Notes: a model not told the origin generated them from the sequence alone. A DNA stretch of 58,987 bases from Candidatus Kosakonia sp. 282A-S69 (GCF_029433855.1 NZ_JAROAU010000001.1:1095365-1154351), one strand, 5' to 3'; shown: positions 47,899-58,911, numbered from the stretch's first letter. Numbers and translations are program-made.

Positions 47899-48767
47899 TG
47901 TCTGTTTTGATCGATAAGAACACCAAAGTTATCTGCCAGGGCTTCACCGGAAGCCAGGGTACATTCCACTCCGAACAGGCGATTGCCTACGGTACGCAGA
48001 TGGTTGGTGGCGTGACGCCAGGCAAAGGCGGCACCACGCACCTCGGCCTGCCGGTCTTCAATACCGTTCGCGAAGCGGTAGAAGCGACCGGCGCGACCGC
48101 AACGGTTATCTACGTTCCGGCCCCGTTCTGCAAAGACTCCATCCTGGAAGCGATCGACGCAGGCATTAAACTGATTATCACCATCACCGAAGGTATCCCG
48201 ACGCTGGATATGCTGACGGTAAAAGTGAAGCTGGATGAAGCGGGTGTGCGCATGATCGGGCCTAACTGCCCGGGCGTGATCACCCCAGGCGAGTGCAAAA
48301 TCGGCATTATGCCGGGCCACATCCATCAGCCGGGTAAAGTCGGCATCGTTTCGCGCTCCGGTACCCTGACCTATGAAGCGGTTAAACAGACCACGGATTA
48401 CGGTTTCGGTCAGTCCACCTGTGTGGGCATCGGCGGCGATCCGATCCCGGGCTCTAACTTCATCGATATCCTGAAGCTGTTCGAGGAAGATCCGCAGACC
48501 GAAGCGATCGTCATGATCGGTGAGATCGGCGGTAGCGCGGAAGAAGAAGCCGCAGCCTATATCAAAGATCACGTCACCAAACCGGTTGTGGGCTATATTG
48601 CCGGCGTTACCGCGCCGAAAGGCAAGCGTATGGGCCACGCAGGCGCCATCATCGCAGGTGGTAAAGGTACGGCGGATGAGAAGTTCGCGGCACTGGAAGC
48701 GGCTGGCGTGAAAACCGTGCGCAGCCTGGCCGATATCGGCGATGCACTGAAAACCGTAATTAAATAA
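47898..48767 (+). CDS. sucD: Succinyl-CoA synthetase alpha subunit
   Basis: Binds CoA and carries the phosphohistidine (GHAGAI near residue 246). The N-terminal CoA fold is [15 protein letters not shown]; also [10 protein letters not shown] and [12 protein letters not shown]. Length 289 aa equals E. coli. Last coding gene of the operon; the 3' UTR probably yields SdhX. In K-12 mngRAB follows, but here cydA is next. Confidence 0.98.
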   Translation: MSVLIDKNTKVICQGFTGSQGTFHSEQAIAYGTQMVGGVTPGKGGTTHLGLPVFNTVREAVEATGATATVIYVPAPFCKDSILEAIDAGIKLIITITEGIPTLDMLTVKVKLDEAGVRMIGPNCPGVITPGECKIGIMPGHIHQPGKVGIVSRSGTLTYEAVKQTTDYGFGQSTCVGIGGDPIPGSNFIDILKLFEEDPQTEAIVMIGEIGGSAEEEAAAYIKDHVTKPVVGYIAGVTAPKGKRMGHAGAIIAGGKGTADEKFAALEAAGVKTVRSLADIGDALKTVIK

Positions 48768-48842
48768 AAAACCATCGCTCCCCCACGCAGGGGAGCAGCG
48801 TAATTCGACATGGTTGGCCGCTCCAGGAGCGGCCTTTTTTAT
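48765..48842 (+). ncRNA. sdhX: Probable SdhX (RybD) 3'-UTR sRNA of the sdh-suc operon
   Basis: Downstream of sucD, AAAACCATCGCTCCCC starts a short segment with hairpin GCTCCCC/GGGGAGC (48777-48783 with 48790-48796). The terminator hairpin follows. In E. coli the RNase E-released 3' end of this operon is SdhX, which represses ackA and other mRNAs. Position and start of the segment agree with what I recall; the 5' end is approximate. Confidence 0.55.
48816..48842 (+). terminator. sdh-suc operon terminator
   Basis: Stem GGCCGCTC/GAGCGGCC (48816-48823 with 48827-48834) followed by a T-run. Confidence 0.92.
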
Positions 48843-49577
48843 TGCCTGATGCGATGGGAAACCGTTAACCTGCGCGAGCAGGGGAGGGCGCTTAAGACAT
48901 TGCCTATCCCCCTAAGAGGAAGTAATAAAAGGTATGAATAATATCGTCAGGCGGCGAGCCTTATATTAAATTATTTTAATGATAACGAAGCGGTGTTAAT
49001 TATATTAATTTGATAAGTGAAATATTTGTAAAATCAACCCGGAAATAGTTGAGCCGTTTCACTTTGGACTCACACACTTTTCCAGCTTTTAACTTACCGT
49101 GTAAAGTAACCTGCCTTTTTTCGCTTTATCCGCCAATTGGTAACCATAAATTGCGTTACATTAAACATATTATTAACACTGTTTTTACTCGCTGGACACC
49201 TTAAATACAAAATTAACACCGTCAATAGTGAATGATTTAAATCAATATTTAAAAGCTTGGAAAAGACGTCAAAAATCGTTAAATTGTCGCCGATCAAATT
49301 GACCGCGAAGTGGTAATTTAAGGATTAATTGATCGCCGTCGTAAAACGTAAAACATAACCAATAAATGGTTTTTATTGTGAGGGTTTTGCGGAGTAATAT
49401 ATTCGCGAGATCAATTCGAATTTTTTATTAACCTGGTTGTAACTTTTTTTATTCATTGTCCCGACAAATGGGAGAGTGAATAAAACAGTGCAGCAAATTT
49501 GTATTGGGGCATGCGTGTGAACCTTCGCTAACGGGGGTTTACTCTCGGAGTCTTCATGCGATGAGCAAGGAGTCATG
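48843..49577 (+). promoter_or_regulatory. cydABX control and leader region
   Basis: 735 bp of AT-rich DNA with no supported gene. E. coli cydA has a long leader with several promoters controlled by ArcA and FNR. A good FNR site is at 49232-49245, and many GTTAA/TTAAC-type half sites (49100-49330) fit ArcA binding without being resolvable by eye. An 11-codon ORF at 48935-48970 (MNNIVRRRALY) has a ribosome-site-like AAAAGG but is not supported further. Confidence 0.65.
49232..49245. promoter_or_regulatory. FNR binding site upstream of cydA
   Basis: ATGAT-TTAA-ATCAA matches the FNR consensus TTGAT-N4-ATCAA at 9 of 10 positions, about 333 bp before the cydA start. FNR represses cydAB under strict anaerobiosis in E. 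coli. Confidence 0.7.
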
Positions 49578-51146
49578 ATGTTAGATATAGTCGAACTGTC
49601 ACGCTTACAGTTTGCCTTGACCGCGATGTACCACTTTCTGTTTGTGCCGCTGACGCTGGGTATGGCGTTCCTGCTGGCGATTATGGAAACGGTCTACGTC
49701 CTCTCCGGCAAACAGATCTACAAAGATATGACCAAGTTCTGGGGCAAGTTGTTTGGCATCAACTTCGCGCTGGGCGTGGCGACCGGTCTGACCATGGAGT
49801 TCCAGTTCGGGACTAACTGGTCTTACTATTCTCACTACGTTGGGGATATTTTCGGTGCGCCGCTGGCCATTGAAGGTCTGATGGCCTTCTTCCTCGAATC
49901 CACCTTCGTGGGTCTGTTCTTCTTCGGTTGGGATCGTCTGGGCAAAGTTCAGCACATGGCGGTAACCTGGCTCGTTGCGCTGGGCTCCAACTTGTCCGCA
50001 CTCTGGATCCTCGTCGCCAACGGCTGGATGCAGAACCCTATCGCCTCTGATTTCAACTTCGAAACCATGCGTATGGAGATGGTGAGCTTCTCTGAACTGG
50101 TCCTTAACCCGGTTGCGCAGGTGAAATTTGTGCACACTGTCGCCTCCGGCTACACCTGCGGTGCCATCTTCATTCTCGGTATCAGCTCCTACTACCTGCT
50201 GCGCGGTCGCGATGTTGCCTTTGCAAAACGCTCCTTTGCTATCGCAGCCAGCTTCGGTATGGCAGCCATCCTCTCCGTTATCGTGCTGGGTGATGAATCC
50301 GGTTACGAAATGGGTGACGTGCAGAAGACCAAACTGGCGGCAATCGAAGCGGAGTGGGAAACCCAACCGGCTCCGGCAGCCTTTACCCTGTTTGGTATTC
50401 CGGATCAGGATAAACAAGAGAACAAATTCGCTATCCAGATCCCATTTGCGCTCGGCATTATTGCTACCCGCTCTGTCGACACGCCGGTTATTGGCCTGAA
50501 AGATCTGATGGTGCAGCACGAAGAGCGTATCCGTAACGGGATGAAGGCGTACCAGCTGCTTGAACAGCTGCGCTCCGGCTCTGCGGACCCGGCGGTACGT
50601 GAACAGTTCAACAACGTGAAGAAAGATCTCGGTTACGGCCTGCTGCTGAAACGCTATACCCCGAACGTCACTGACGCGACGGAAGCGCAGATCCAGAAAG
50701 CGACTCAGGACTCTATTCCACGCGTTGCGCCGCTCTACTTCGCCTTCCGTCTGATGGTGGCCAGTGGCGTGCTGATGCTGCTGATTATCGGCATCTCCTT
50801 CTGGACGGTGATCCGTAACCGCATCGGCGAGAAGAAATGGCTGCTGCGCGCCGCGCTGTACGGTATTCCGCTGCCGTGGATTGCTATTGAAGCAGGCTGG
50901 TTTGTGGCGGAGTACGGTCGTCAACCGTGGGCAATTGGTGAAGTGCTGCCAACGGCCGTTGCCAACTCCTCATTGACCGTCGGCGATCTGCTGTTCTCAA
51001 TGATTCTGATTTGCGGCCTTTATACGCTGTTTATGGTGGCCGAAGTGTTCCTGATGTTCAAATTTGCTCGCCTTGGGCCGAGCAGCCTGAAAACAGGTCG
51101 CTATCACTACGAGCAGTCCACCGTGACTACTCAGCCGGCACGCTAA
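49578..51146 (+). CDS. cydA: Cytochrome bd-I ubiquinol oxidase subunit I
   Basis: The haem-bearing subunit of the high-affinity quinol oxidase in the inner membrane. The start is the second of two adjacent ATGs (49578), spaced 5 nt from AAGGAG; the first would be only 2 nt away. His19 ([12 protein letters not shown]) is a haem b595 ligand position. The Q-loop lies around 250-300, and the GRQPWAIGE signature is present. About nine transmembrane helices. Length 522 aa equals E. coli. Confidence 0.98.
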   Translation: MLDIVELSRLQFALTAMYHFLFVPLTLGMAFLLAIMETVYVLSGKQIYKDMTKFWGKLFGINFALGVATGLTMEFQFGTNWSYYSHYVGDIFGAPLAIEGLMAFFLESTFVGLFFFGWDRLGKVQHMAVTWLVALGSNLSALWILVANGWMQNPIASDFNFETMRMEMVSFSELVLNPVAQVKFVHTVASGYTCGAIFILGISSYYLLRGRDVAFAKRSFAIAASFGMAAILSVIVLGDESGYEMGDVQKTKLAAIEAEWETQPAPAAFTLFGIPDQDKQENKFAIQIPFALGIIATRSVDTPVIGLKDLMVQHEERIRNGMKAYQLLEQLRSGSADPAVREQFNNVKKDLGYGLLLKRYTPNVTDATEAQIQKATQDSIPRVAPLYFAFRLMVASGVLMLLIIGISFWTVIRNRIGEKKWLLRAALYGIPLPWIAIEAGWFVAEYGRQPWAIGEVLPTAVANSSLTVGDLLFSMILICGLYTLFMVAEVFLMFKFARLGPSSLKTGRYHYEQSTVTTQPAR

Positions 51147-51161
51147 GACAGGAGTCGTGAA

Positions 51162-52301
51162 ATGATCGATTATGAAGTATTACGTTTTATCTGGTGGCTG
51201 CTGGTGGGCATTCTGCTGATCGGTTTCGCCGTCACCGATGGCTTCGACATGGGCGTCGGTATGCTGACCCGCGTGTTAGGGCGCAGTGACACCGAGCGTC
51301 GCGTGATGATCAACTCCATCGCGCCGCACTGGGACGGTAACCAGGTATGGCTTATCACTGCTGGTGGCGCGCTGTTCGCTGCCTGGCCGATGGTCTACGC
51401 GGCGGCCTTCTCTGGCTTCTATGTAGCGATGATCCTCGTGCTGGCCTCACTCTTCTTCCGTCCGGTCGGGTTTGATTACCGCTCGAAGATTGAAGATGTA
51501 CGCTGGCGCGGCATGTGGGACTGGGGCATCTTCATCGGTAGCTTCGTGCCGCCGCTGGTGATTGGCGTGGCGTTTGGCAACCTGTTGCAGGGCGTTCCCT
51601 TCCACCTGGATGGCGACATGCGCCTCTTCTATACCGGTAACTTCTTCCAGCTGCTGAATCCGTTTGGCCTGCTGACCGGTGTAGTGAGCGTGGCGATGAT
51701 CCTGACCCAGGGCGCGACCTATCTGCAAATGCGCACTGTCGGCGAACTGCACCTGCGCGCTCGCGCCACGGTACAGATTGCTGCTCTGGTTACCCTGGTC
51801 TGCTTCGCGCTGGCCGGTGTCTGGGTGGTGTACGGTATTGATGGCTATGTGATCACCTCTGCGATGGATCACCATGCGGCCTCCAACCCGCTCACTAAAG
51901 AAGTGGCGGTACAGGCGGGTGCGTGGCTGACCAACTTTAACAATACTCCGGTATTGTGGGCGATCCCGGCTCTGGGCGTGGCGCTGCCGCTGCTGACTAT
52001 GCTGACCGCGCGTCTGGATAAATCAGCCTTCGCCTTCGTCTTCTCATCCCTGACGCTGGCGTGCATCATTCTGACCGCAGGTATCGCGATGTTCCCGTTC
52101 GTTATGCCGTCCAGCACCATGCTGAACGCCAGCCTGACGATGTGGGATGCGACCTCGACGCAGCGTACGCTCAATCTGATGACCTGGGTTGCTGCGGTAT
52201 TCGTACCGATCATTCTGATCTACACCACCTGGTGTTACTGGAAAATGTTCGGTCGTATTACCAAAGAGCAGATTGAAAGCAACACCCACTCTATGTACTA
52301 A
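51162..52301 (+). CDS. cydB: Cytochrome bd-I ubiquinol oxidase subunit II
   Basis: The second membrane subunit of cytochrome bd, without haem ligands in itself and structurally similar to CydA. The N-terminal segment IDYEVLRFIWWLLVGILLIG and GFDMGVGML are typical; WDGNQVWLITAGGALFAAWP follows. About eight to nine helices. Length 379 aa as in E. coli. It is 15 nt after cydA and 14 nt before cydX. Confidence 0.98.
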   Translation: MIDYEVLRFIWWLLVGILLIGFAVTDGFDMGVGMLTRVLGRSDTERRVMINSIAPHWDGNQVWLITAGGALFAAWPMVYAAAFSGFYVAMILVLASLFFRPVGFDYRSKIEDVRWRGMWDWGIFIGSFVPPLVIGVAFGNLLQGVPFHLDGDMRLFYTGNFFQLLNPFGLLTGVVSVAMILTQGATYLQMRTVGELHLRARATVQIAALVTLVCFALAGVWVVYGIDGYVITSAMDHHAASNPLTKEVAVQAGAWLTNFNNTPVLWAIPALGVALPLLTMLTARLDKSAFAFVFSSLTLACIILTAGIAMFPFVMPSSTMLNASLTMWDATSTQRTLNLMTWVAAVFVPIILIYTTWCYWKMFGRITKEQIESNTHSMY

Positions 52302-52315
52302 GTAAGGAGCTGAAT

Positions 52316-52429
52316 ATGTGGTATTTCGCCTGGATTTTAGGAACGCTTCTTGCCTGTGCTTTTGGTGTCATCACCGCGCTGGCGCTGGAACATGTTGAAG
52401 CGACCAAAGCGGGTCAAGAAGAACATTGA
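52316..52429 (+). CDS. cydX: CydX, small subunit of cytochrome bd
   Basis: A 37-aa single-helix protein beginning MWYFAWILGTLLACAFGV, needed for stable, active CydAB in E. coli. AAGGAG lies 7 nt before the ATG. The stop overlaps the ybgE start by one base (TGATG). Same length as E. coli CydX; the tail ends in His rather than Ile as I recall. Confidence 0.94.
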   Translation: MWYFAWILGTLLACAFGVITALALEHVEATKAGQEEH

Positions 52430-52722
52430 TGGATAAGGTTATCGCAAAACTCTATGCGGTAATGGACAAGGGCCCGTTGCGGGCCCTTTCCTTAATAATG
52501 GCGCTGCTGCTGGCAGGGTGCATTTTCTGGGACCCGTCGCGCTTTGCGGCGAAAACCAGCGAGCTTGAGATCTGGCATGGTCTGCTGTTGATGTGGGCCG
52601 TTTGCGCCGGAGTGATCCACGGCGTCGGTTTTCGACCTCGCGCGCTGCACTGGCAGGGGCTGTTTTGCCCGCTGATTGCCGATGTGGTGCTGCTTGCCGG
52701 TCTGCTTTTCTTCTTCTTTTGA
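52429..52722 (+). CDS. ybgE: YbgE, cyd operon membrane protein
   Basis: A 97-aa inner-membrane protein with about three hydrophobic helices (ALSLIMALLLAGCIFW, GLLLMWAVCAGVIHG, ADVVLLAGLLFFFF). Conserved in cyd operons; role not established. ATG at 52429 overlaps the cydX stop; the apparent frame start one codon earlier is a TTG. The LLAGC sequence lies within a helix and is not taken as a lipobox. Confidence 0.92.
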   Translation: MDKVIAKLYAVMDKGPLRALSLIMALLLAGCIFWDPSRFAAKTSELEIWHGLLLMWAVCAGVIHGVGFRPRALHWQGLFCPLIADVVLLAGLLFFFF

Positions 52723-52744
52723 ATAAGAAATATCCGCTATCCTG

Positions 52745-52771
52745 ATGGGCTTGCAAAAGCCCATAAATTTT
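52745..52771 (+). terminator. cydABX-ybgE terminator
   Basis: A perfect 8-bp stem ATGGGCTT/AAGCCCAT (52745-52752 with 52757-52764), tetraloop GCAA, then AAATTTTTA. Confidence 0.7.
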
Positions 52772-52870
52772 TACTCTCCGTTTACTGCAACCCATTCCAA
52801 ACCACCTTTCCCGCGCGTATAGTAGCGAAGTTTAAAAGTTCTAACCTTTTTTGCGTTACCGGGATGTAAA

Positions 52871-53964
<1,094 letters not shown>

Positions 53965-53967
53965 GCC

Positions 53968-54396
53968 ATGGCCAGATCCCGTGGGCGGAGCAAGCGTGCC
54001 CTGAAGTCCGAAATCAATATTGTGCCGCTGCTCGACGTGCTGCTGGTGCTGCTGCTGATCTTTATGGCAACGGCACCCATCATCACCCAGAGCGTTGAGG
54101 TCGATCTGCCGGATGCGACGGATTCTCAGACTGTCAGCACCAATGACGATCCTCCGGTCATTATTGAAGTTTCCGGTGTCGGGCAATACAGCGTGGTGGT
54201 AGAGAAAGATCGTATGGATCAGCTGCCGCCGGAGCAGGTTATTGCGGAGGCGCAGCGTCGCCTGCAAACCAATCCGAAAACCGTGTTCTTAATCGGCGGG
54301 GCGAAGGACGTGCCGTACGACGAAATCATTAAAGCGCTGAACCTGTTACATAGCGCGGGTGTGAAATCGGTTGGCTTGATGACGCAGCCTATCTGA
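53968..54396 (+). CDS. tolR: Tol-Pal system protein TolR
   Basis: Stator-motor partner of TolQ and a homologue of ExbD/MotB. One N-terminal transmembrane helix (NIVPLLDVLLVLLLIFMATA) carries the essential proton-relay Asp (Asp23 by family numbering). A periplasmic domain follows, ending GVKSVGLMTQPI. Length 142 aa equals E. coli. It is 3 nt after tolQ and 39 nt before tolA. Confidence 0.97.
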   Translation: MARSRGRSKRALKSEINIVPLLDVLLVLLLIFMATAPIITQSVEVDLPDATDSQTVSTNDDPPVIIEVSGVGQYSVVVEKDRMDQLPPEQVIAEAQRRLQTNPKTVFLIGGAKDVPYDEIIKALNLLHSAGVKSVGLMTQPI

Positions 54397-54435
54397 TCAC
54401 CGGCTTAACAGGCGGACAGTTTTTGGGAACCGAGA

Positions 54436-55761
54436 GTGTCAAAGGCAACCGTACAAAACGACAAGCTTAAGCGAGCGATACTCATTTCAGCCGTGCTGCA
54501 CGTAATTCTGGTGGCGCTGCTGATCTGGAGTTCGTTCGATGAGCATATTGAAGCGTCGGCAGGCGGCGGTGGCGGCTCGTCGATCGACGCCGTGATGGTC
54601 GATCCCGGCGCGGTAGTGGAGAACTACAACCGCCAACAGCACCAGCAGTCGAGCGCCAGGCGCGCGGAAGAGCAGCGTGAAAAACAGGCGCAGCAGCAGG
54701 CGGAGGAGATGCGTGAAAAGCAGGCCGCCGAGCAGGAGCGTCTGAAGCAGATAGAGAAAGAGCGTCTTCAGGCCCAGGAGGCGGCGCGCGAGCAGGCCGA
54801 ACAGCAGAAGCAGGCGGAAGAGGCGGCTAAGCAGGCGCAACAGCAGCAGAAACAGGCTGAAGAAGCGGCGGCGAAAGCGGCGGCTGACGCGAAAGCTAAA
54901 GCGGATGCGCAGGCGAAAGCGGCGGAAGAGGCGGCGAAGAAAGCCGCAGCGGACGCGCAGAAGAAAGCGCAGGCGGATGCAGCAAAAGCCGCCGCCGATG
55001 CACAGAAAAAAGCCGAAGCTGAGGCTGCGAAAGCCGCCGCTGATGCACAGAAGAAAGCGGAAGCAGAAGCGGCGAAAGCGGCAGCCGATGCGAAGAAGAA
55101 AGCGCAGGCGGAAGCGGCTAAACAGGCTGCTGCCGAAAAAGCCGCAGCCGAGAAGGCCGCCGCGGCTGAAAAAGCTGCTGCTGAGAAGGCGGCTGCCGCC
55201 GAAAAAGCCGCAGCCGAGAAGAAAGCCGCTGCCGCTGAAAAAGCCGCAGCAGAGAAGAAAGCCGCAGCGGAAAAAGCCGCCGCTGAGAAGAAAGCGGCTG
55301 CCGAGAAGGCCGCTGCCGATAAGAAAGCGGCTGCCAAAAAAGCCGCAGCAGAGAAGGCCGCCGCCGCTGAAGGCGTCGACGATCTGTTTGGCGATCTCAG
55401 CTCCGGTAAGAATGCACCGAAAACGGGCGGCGGAGCGAAAGGCAACAATGCAGCGCCGGCGGGTTCGGGTAACACTAAGAACAACGGTGCATCTGGTGCT
55501 GATATCAGTAACTATGCAGGGCAGATTAAAACGGCAATTGAGAGCCGCTTCTATGATGCCTCCTCCTACAGCGGGAAGACCTGTACGTTACGTATCAAAC
55601 TGGCACCGGATGGGACGCTGTTAGATATCCAGTCTGAAGGCGGCGATCCGGCGCTCTGTCAGGCCGCGCTGGCCGCGGCGCGACAGGCGAAAATGCCGAA
55701 GCCACCAAGCCAGGCTGTGTATGAAGTGTTCAAAAATGCGCCGCTGGACTTCAAACCTTGA
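54436..55761 (+). CDS. tolA: Tol-Pal system protein TolA
   Basis: Spans the periplasm to connect the TolQR motor with TolB and Pal; also the entry receptor of group A colicins and filamentous phage. Domain I is a single N-terminal helix (AILISAVLHVILVALLIW, about 14-31). Domain II (about 70-320) is a long Ala/Lys/Glu/Gln helix with repeats such as AEKAAAEKKAA. Domain III (about 350-441) is the globular part with GKTCTLRIKLAPDG and a cysteine pair. Length 441 aa against 421 in E. coli, the increase being in domain II. GTG start, as in E. coli. Confidence 0.96.
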   Translation: MSKATVQNDKLKRAILISAVLHVILVALLIWSSFDEHIEASAGGGGGSSIDAVMVDPGAVVENYNRQQHQQSSARRAEEQREKQAQQQAEEMREKQAAEQERLKQIEKERLQAQEAAREQAEQQKQAEEAAKQAQQQQKQAEEAAAKAAADAKAKADAQAKAAEEAAKKAAADAQKKAQADAAKAAADAQKKAEAEAAKAAADAQKKAEAEAAKAAADAKKKAQAEAAKQAAAEKAAAEKAAAAEKAAAEKAAAAEKAAAEKKAAAAEKAAAEKKAAAEKAAAEKKAAAEKAAADKKAAAKKAAAEKAAAAEGVDDLFGDLSSGKNAPKTGGGAKGNNAAPAGSGNTKNNGASGADISNYAGQIKTAIESRFYDASSYSGKTCTLRIKLAPDGTLLDIQSEGGDPALCQAALAAARQAKMPKPPSQAVYEVFKNAPLDFKP

Positions 55762-55766
55762 GGTAC

Positions 55767-55794
55767 ACTTTCCTCGCGAGTCCGTGAGGAAAGT
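55767..55794 (+). other. Hairpin in the tolA-tolB spacer
   Basis: A perfect 9-bp stem ACTTTCCTC/GAGGAAAGT with a 10-nt loop, 6 nt after the tolA stop and lacking a T-run. It is probably an RNA stabiliser or a processing element of the operon transcript rather than a terminator. Confidence 0.6.
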
Positions 55795-55891
55795 ATGCGA
55801 AGGCGGTTCCAACGCGGGTAGTTTTGTCTTATTGGTTTGTTAAAATTCTGCTAAATTATCGCGGGTTTTTTGCCCGGATAAGGGAGATATG

Positions 55892-57184
55892 ATGAAGCAG
55901 GCATTACGTGTTGCATTTGGTTTTTTGATGCTGTGGGCAGCGGTGCTGCATGCAGAAGTACGTATCGAGATCACCCAGGGGGTGGACTCGGCACGCCCGA
56001 TTGGCGTTGTGCCGTTCCAGTGGGCAGGCCCTGGTGCTGCGCCTGAGGACGCCGGCGGTATCGTTGCGGCGGATCTGCGCAACAGCGGTAAATTCAACCC
56101 GCTGGATCGCTCCCGTTTACCGCAGCAGCCGGGTACCGCGCAGGAAGTGCAGCCTGCTGCATGGTCCGCGCTCGGTATTGATGCGGTCATCGTAGGTCAG
56201 GTGACACCGAATCCTGATGGCAGCTACAACGTCGCTTACCAGCTGGTCGACACCGGCGGTGCGCCGGGTACCGTGCTGGCGCAAAACTCCTTCAAAGTGA
56301 ATAAGCAGTGGCTGCGTTATGCCGCCCATGCCGCCAGTGACGAAGTCTTCGAAAAACTGACCGGTATTAAAGGCGCGTTCCGTACCCGCATCGCTTACGT
56401 TGTGCAGACCGCGAACTCACAGTTCCCGTACGAACTACGCGTTTCTGATTACGACGGTTACAACCAGTTCCTCGTCCACAAATCGCCGCAGCCGCTGATG
56501 TCCCCGGCCTGGTCGCCGGACGGTTCAAAAGTCGCATACGTGACGTTTGAGAGCGGTCGTTCTGCGCTGGTTATTCAGACTCTGGCGAACGCCAGCATTC
56601 GCCAGGTGGCTTCGTTCCCGCGCCACAACGGCGCACCGGCCTTCTCGCCGGACGGTACCAAGCTGGCCTTTGCCCTGTCAAAAACCGGCAGCCTGAACAT
56701 CTATGTAATGGATATCGGCTCCGGCCAGATTCGTCAGGTGACCGACGGTCGCAGCAACAACACCGAACCTACCTGGTTCCCGGACAGCCAGAACCTGGCC
56801 TTTACCTCTGACCAGGCTGGTCGTCCGCAGGTTTACAAAATCAATATCAACGGCGGCGCAGCGCAGCGTATCTCCTGGCAGGGTTCTCAGAACCAGGATG
56901 CGGATGTCAGCAGCGACGGTAAATTTATGGTGATGGTTAGCTCTGACGGTGGTCAGCAGCACATTGCTAAACAAGATCTGGAAGCGGGTGGCGTGCAGGT
57001 TTTATCGTCAACGTTCCTGGATGAAACGCCAAGTCTGGCACCTAACGGCACTATGGTCATCTACAGCTCTTCTCAGGGGATGGGCTCCGTGCTGAACCTG
57101 GTTTCTACAGATGGGCGTTTCAAAGCGCGTATTCCGGCGACTGATGGACAGGTTAAATTCCCTGCCTGGTCTCCGTATCTGTAA
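55892..57184 (+). CDS. tolB: Tol-Pal system periplasmic protein TolB
   Basis: A periplasmic beta-propeller that binds Pal and TolA. Sec signal peptide [20 protein letters not shown] ends in LHA, with mature protein from EVRI. An N-terminal alpha/beta domain (about 22-165) is followed by WD40-like PD40 repeats, with [27 protein letters not shown] and [13 protein letters not shown] visible. The second of two adjacent ATGs (55892) is preferred for spacing from AGGGAG, giving 430 aa as in E. coli. Confidence 0.97.
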   Translation: MKQALRVAFGFLMLWAAVLHAEVRIEITQGVDSARPIGVVPFQWAGPGAAPEDAGGIVAADLRNSGKFNPLDRSRLPQQPGTAQEVQPAAWSALGIDAVIVGQVTPNPDGSYNVAYQLVDTGGAPGTVLAQNSFKVNKQWLRYAAHAASDEVFEKLTGIKGAFRTRIAYVVQTANSQFPYELRVSDYDGYNQFLVHKSPQPLMSPAWSPDGSKVAYVTFESGRSALVIQTLANASIRQVASFPRHNGAPAFSPDGTKLAFALSKTGSLNIYVMDIGSGQIRQVTDGRSNNTEPTWFPDSQNLAFTSDQAGRPQVYKININGGAAQRISWQGSQNQDADVSSDGKFMVMVSSDGGQQHIAKQDLEAGGVQVLSSTFLDETPSLAPNGTMVIYSSSQGMGSVLNLVSTDGRFKARIPATDGQVKFPAWSPYL

Positions 57185-57190
57185 TAATAA

Positions 57191-57733
<543 letters not shown>

Positions 57734-57742
57734 GAGAATTGC

Positions 57743-58549
57743 ATGAGCAGTAACTTCAGACATCACCTGTTGAGTCTGTCGTTACTGGTTGGCATAGCGG
57801 CCCCTTGGGCCGCTAATGCTCAGGCGCCAATCAGTAGTGTCGGCTCAGGCTCGGTCGAAGACCGTGTCACTCAACTCGAGCGTATTTCCAATGCTCACAG
57901 CCAGCTTTTAACCCAACTTCAGCAGCAGCTCTCTGATAATCAGGCCGATATTGACTCCCTGCGTGGACAGATTCAGGAAAACCAGTATCAGCTCAATCAG
58001 GTCGTTGAACGCCAGCAGCAAATTCTGCAGCAGATCGGCAATCTGAGCAGCGGCGCAGCTGCAGGGCAGACGCAGCAGGCCTCCGGCGATCAGAGCGGTG
58101 CGGCAGCACAGGCTCCGGCAGCGGATGCGGGTGCGAATAACGGTGCGGCGGCTTCAGGCGCACCGGTACAAAGCGGCGATGCCAATACCGATTACAACGC
58201 GGCTATCGCCCTGGTGCAGGATAAATCCCGCCAGGATGATGCGCTTGTCGCGTTTCAGAACTTCGTCAAAAAGTACCCGGATTCAACCTATCTCCCGAAC
58301 GCCAACTACTGGCTCGGTCAGTTGAATTACAACAAAGGTAAGAAAGACGATGCGGCTTACTACTTCGCCTCGGTGGTCAAGAATTTCCCGAAGTCGCCGA
58401 AAGCGCCAGATGCGATGTTTAAAGTCGGCGTGATTATGCAAGACAAGGGCGACACCGCGAAAGCTAAAGCGGTTTACCAGCAGGTGGTCAGCAAATACCC
58501 TGGTACCGACGGTGCGAAACAGGCGCAAAAACGTCTTGCTTCGATGTAA
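57743..58549 (+). CDS. cpoB: Cell division coordinator CpoB
   Basis: A periplasmic TPR protein (old name ybgF) that links TolA with PBP1B during septal synthesis in E. coli. Signal peptide cleaved near ANA-QA. An N-terminal coiled coil (about 35-100, rich in Gln and Leu) forms trimers. A Gly/Ala/Gln linker (about 103-150) is followed by TPR repeats (YPDSTYLPNANYWLGQL, FPKSPKAPDAMFKVGVI, YPGTDGAKQAQKRL). Length 268 aa, E. coli 263; the extra is in the linker. It is 9 nt after pal. Confidence 0.96.
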   Translation: MSSNFRHHLLSLSLLVGIAAPWAANAQAPISSVGSGSVEDRVTQLERISNAHSQLLTQLQQQLSDNQADIDSLRGQIQENQYQLNQVVERQQQILQQIGNLSSGAAAGQTQQASGDQSGAAAQAPAADAGANNGAAASGAPVQSGDANTDYNAAIALVQDKSRQDDALVAFQNFVKKYPDSTYLPNANYWLGQLNYNKGKKDDAAYYFASVVKNFPKSPKAPDAMFKVGVIMQDKGDTAKAKAVYQQVVSKYPGTDGAKQAQKRLASM

Positions 58550-58561
58550 TGCATAACGCAT

Positions 58562-58590
58562 GACCAGAAAACGCGGTTTTTCTGGTCTTG
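58562..58590 (+). terminator. Possible tol-pal operon terminator
   Basis: A 10-bp stem GACCAGAAAA/TTTTCTGGTC (58562-58571 with 58578-58587) followed only by TTG. The stem is strong but the T-run is poor, so read-through is possible. Confidence 0.45.
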
Positions 58591-58635
58591 TCGCATGAAT
58601 CATAAGCAGTTAAGCAGTGCGCGTGGAAATTGTTG

Positions 58636-58663
58636 TTGCGCTGAGTTCTTAAATCAGTAATAT
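58636..58663 (+). promoter_or_regulatory. lysT tRNA operon promoter
   Basis: A -35 TTGCGC (58636-58641) and a -10 TAATAT (58658-58663) with a 16-nt spacer. The downstream sequence is GC-rich (GCCGCCGTTGCC), typical of stable-RNA promoters. Confidence 0.55.
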
Positions 58664-58713
58664 ATGCCGCCGTTGCCACGGGATATCTCTTAACCCAGAA
58701 GCAGCGTAAAAGT

Positions 58714-58789
58714 GGGTCGTTAGCTCAGTTGGTAGAGCAGTTGACTTTTAATCAATTGGTCGCAGGTTCGAATCCTGCACGACCCACCA
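58714..58789 (+). tRNA. lysT: tRNA-Lys (UUU)
   Basis: A 76-nt lysine tRNA with anticodon TTT at 58747-58749 and encoded CCA. It is, as far as I recall, identical to E. coli lysT. First gene of a tRNA operon that continues past the window. Confidence 0.97.
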
Positions 58790-58911
58790 CTATTAAGTCT
58801 GGTAAAGAGTTTTGACGTGAAGGATAACGTTGCGTCAGCAACGGCACGTACGGCGAGGCGAAAGCCGAGTCATCCTGCACAACACCACTTAGTAGTATCC
58901 AGCGCAGTATT
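58790..58911 (+). other. Structured lysT-valT spacer with a copy of the tRNA 3' end
   Basis: A 122-nt spacer. ATCCTGCACAACACCACT at 58872-58889 repeats the lysT 3' end (TCCTGCACGACCCACCACT from 58773) exactly 100 nt later with few changes. The stretch 58821-58876 folds as a closing stem AGGAT/ATCCT around two hairpins, GTTGC/GCAAC (58829-58842) and CGGC/GCCG (58851-58867). Confidence 0.7.

Noticed and set aside
49605-50924. 439-codon open frame on the minus strand
   Set aside because: Antisense to cydA, which is an intact, highly conserved gene; His/Glu/Arg-rich translation.
54768-55484. Ala/Ser/Phe-rich 238-codon frame on the minus strand
   Set aside because: A by-product of the repetitive lysine-alanine coding region of tolA.
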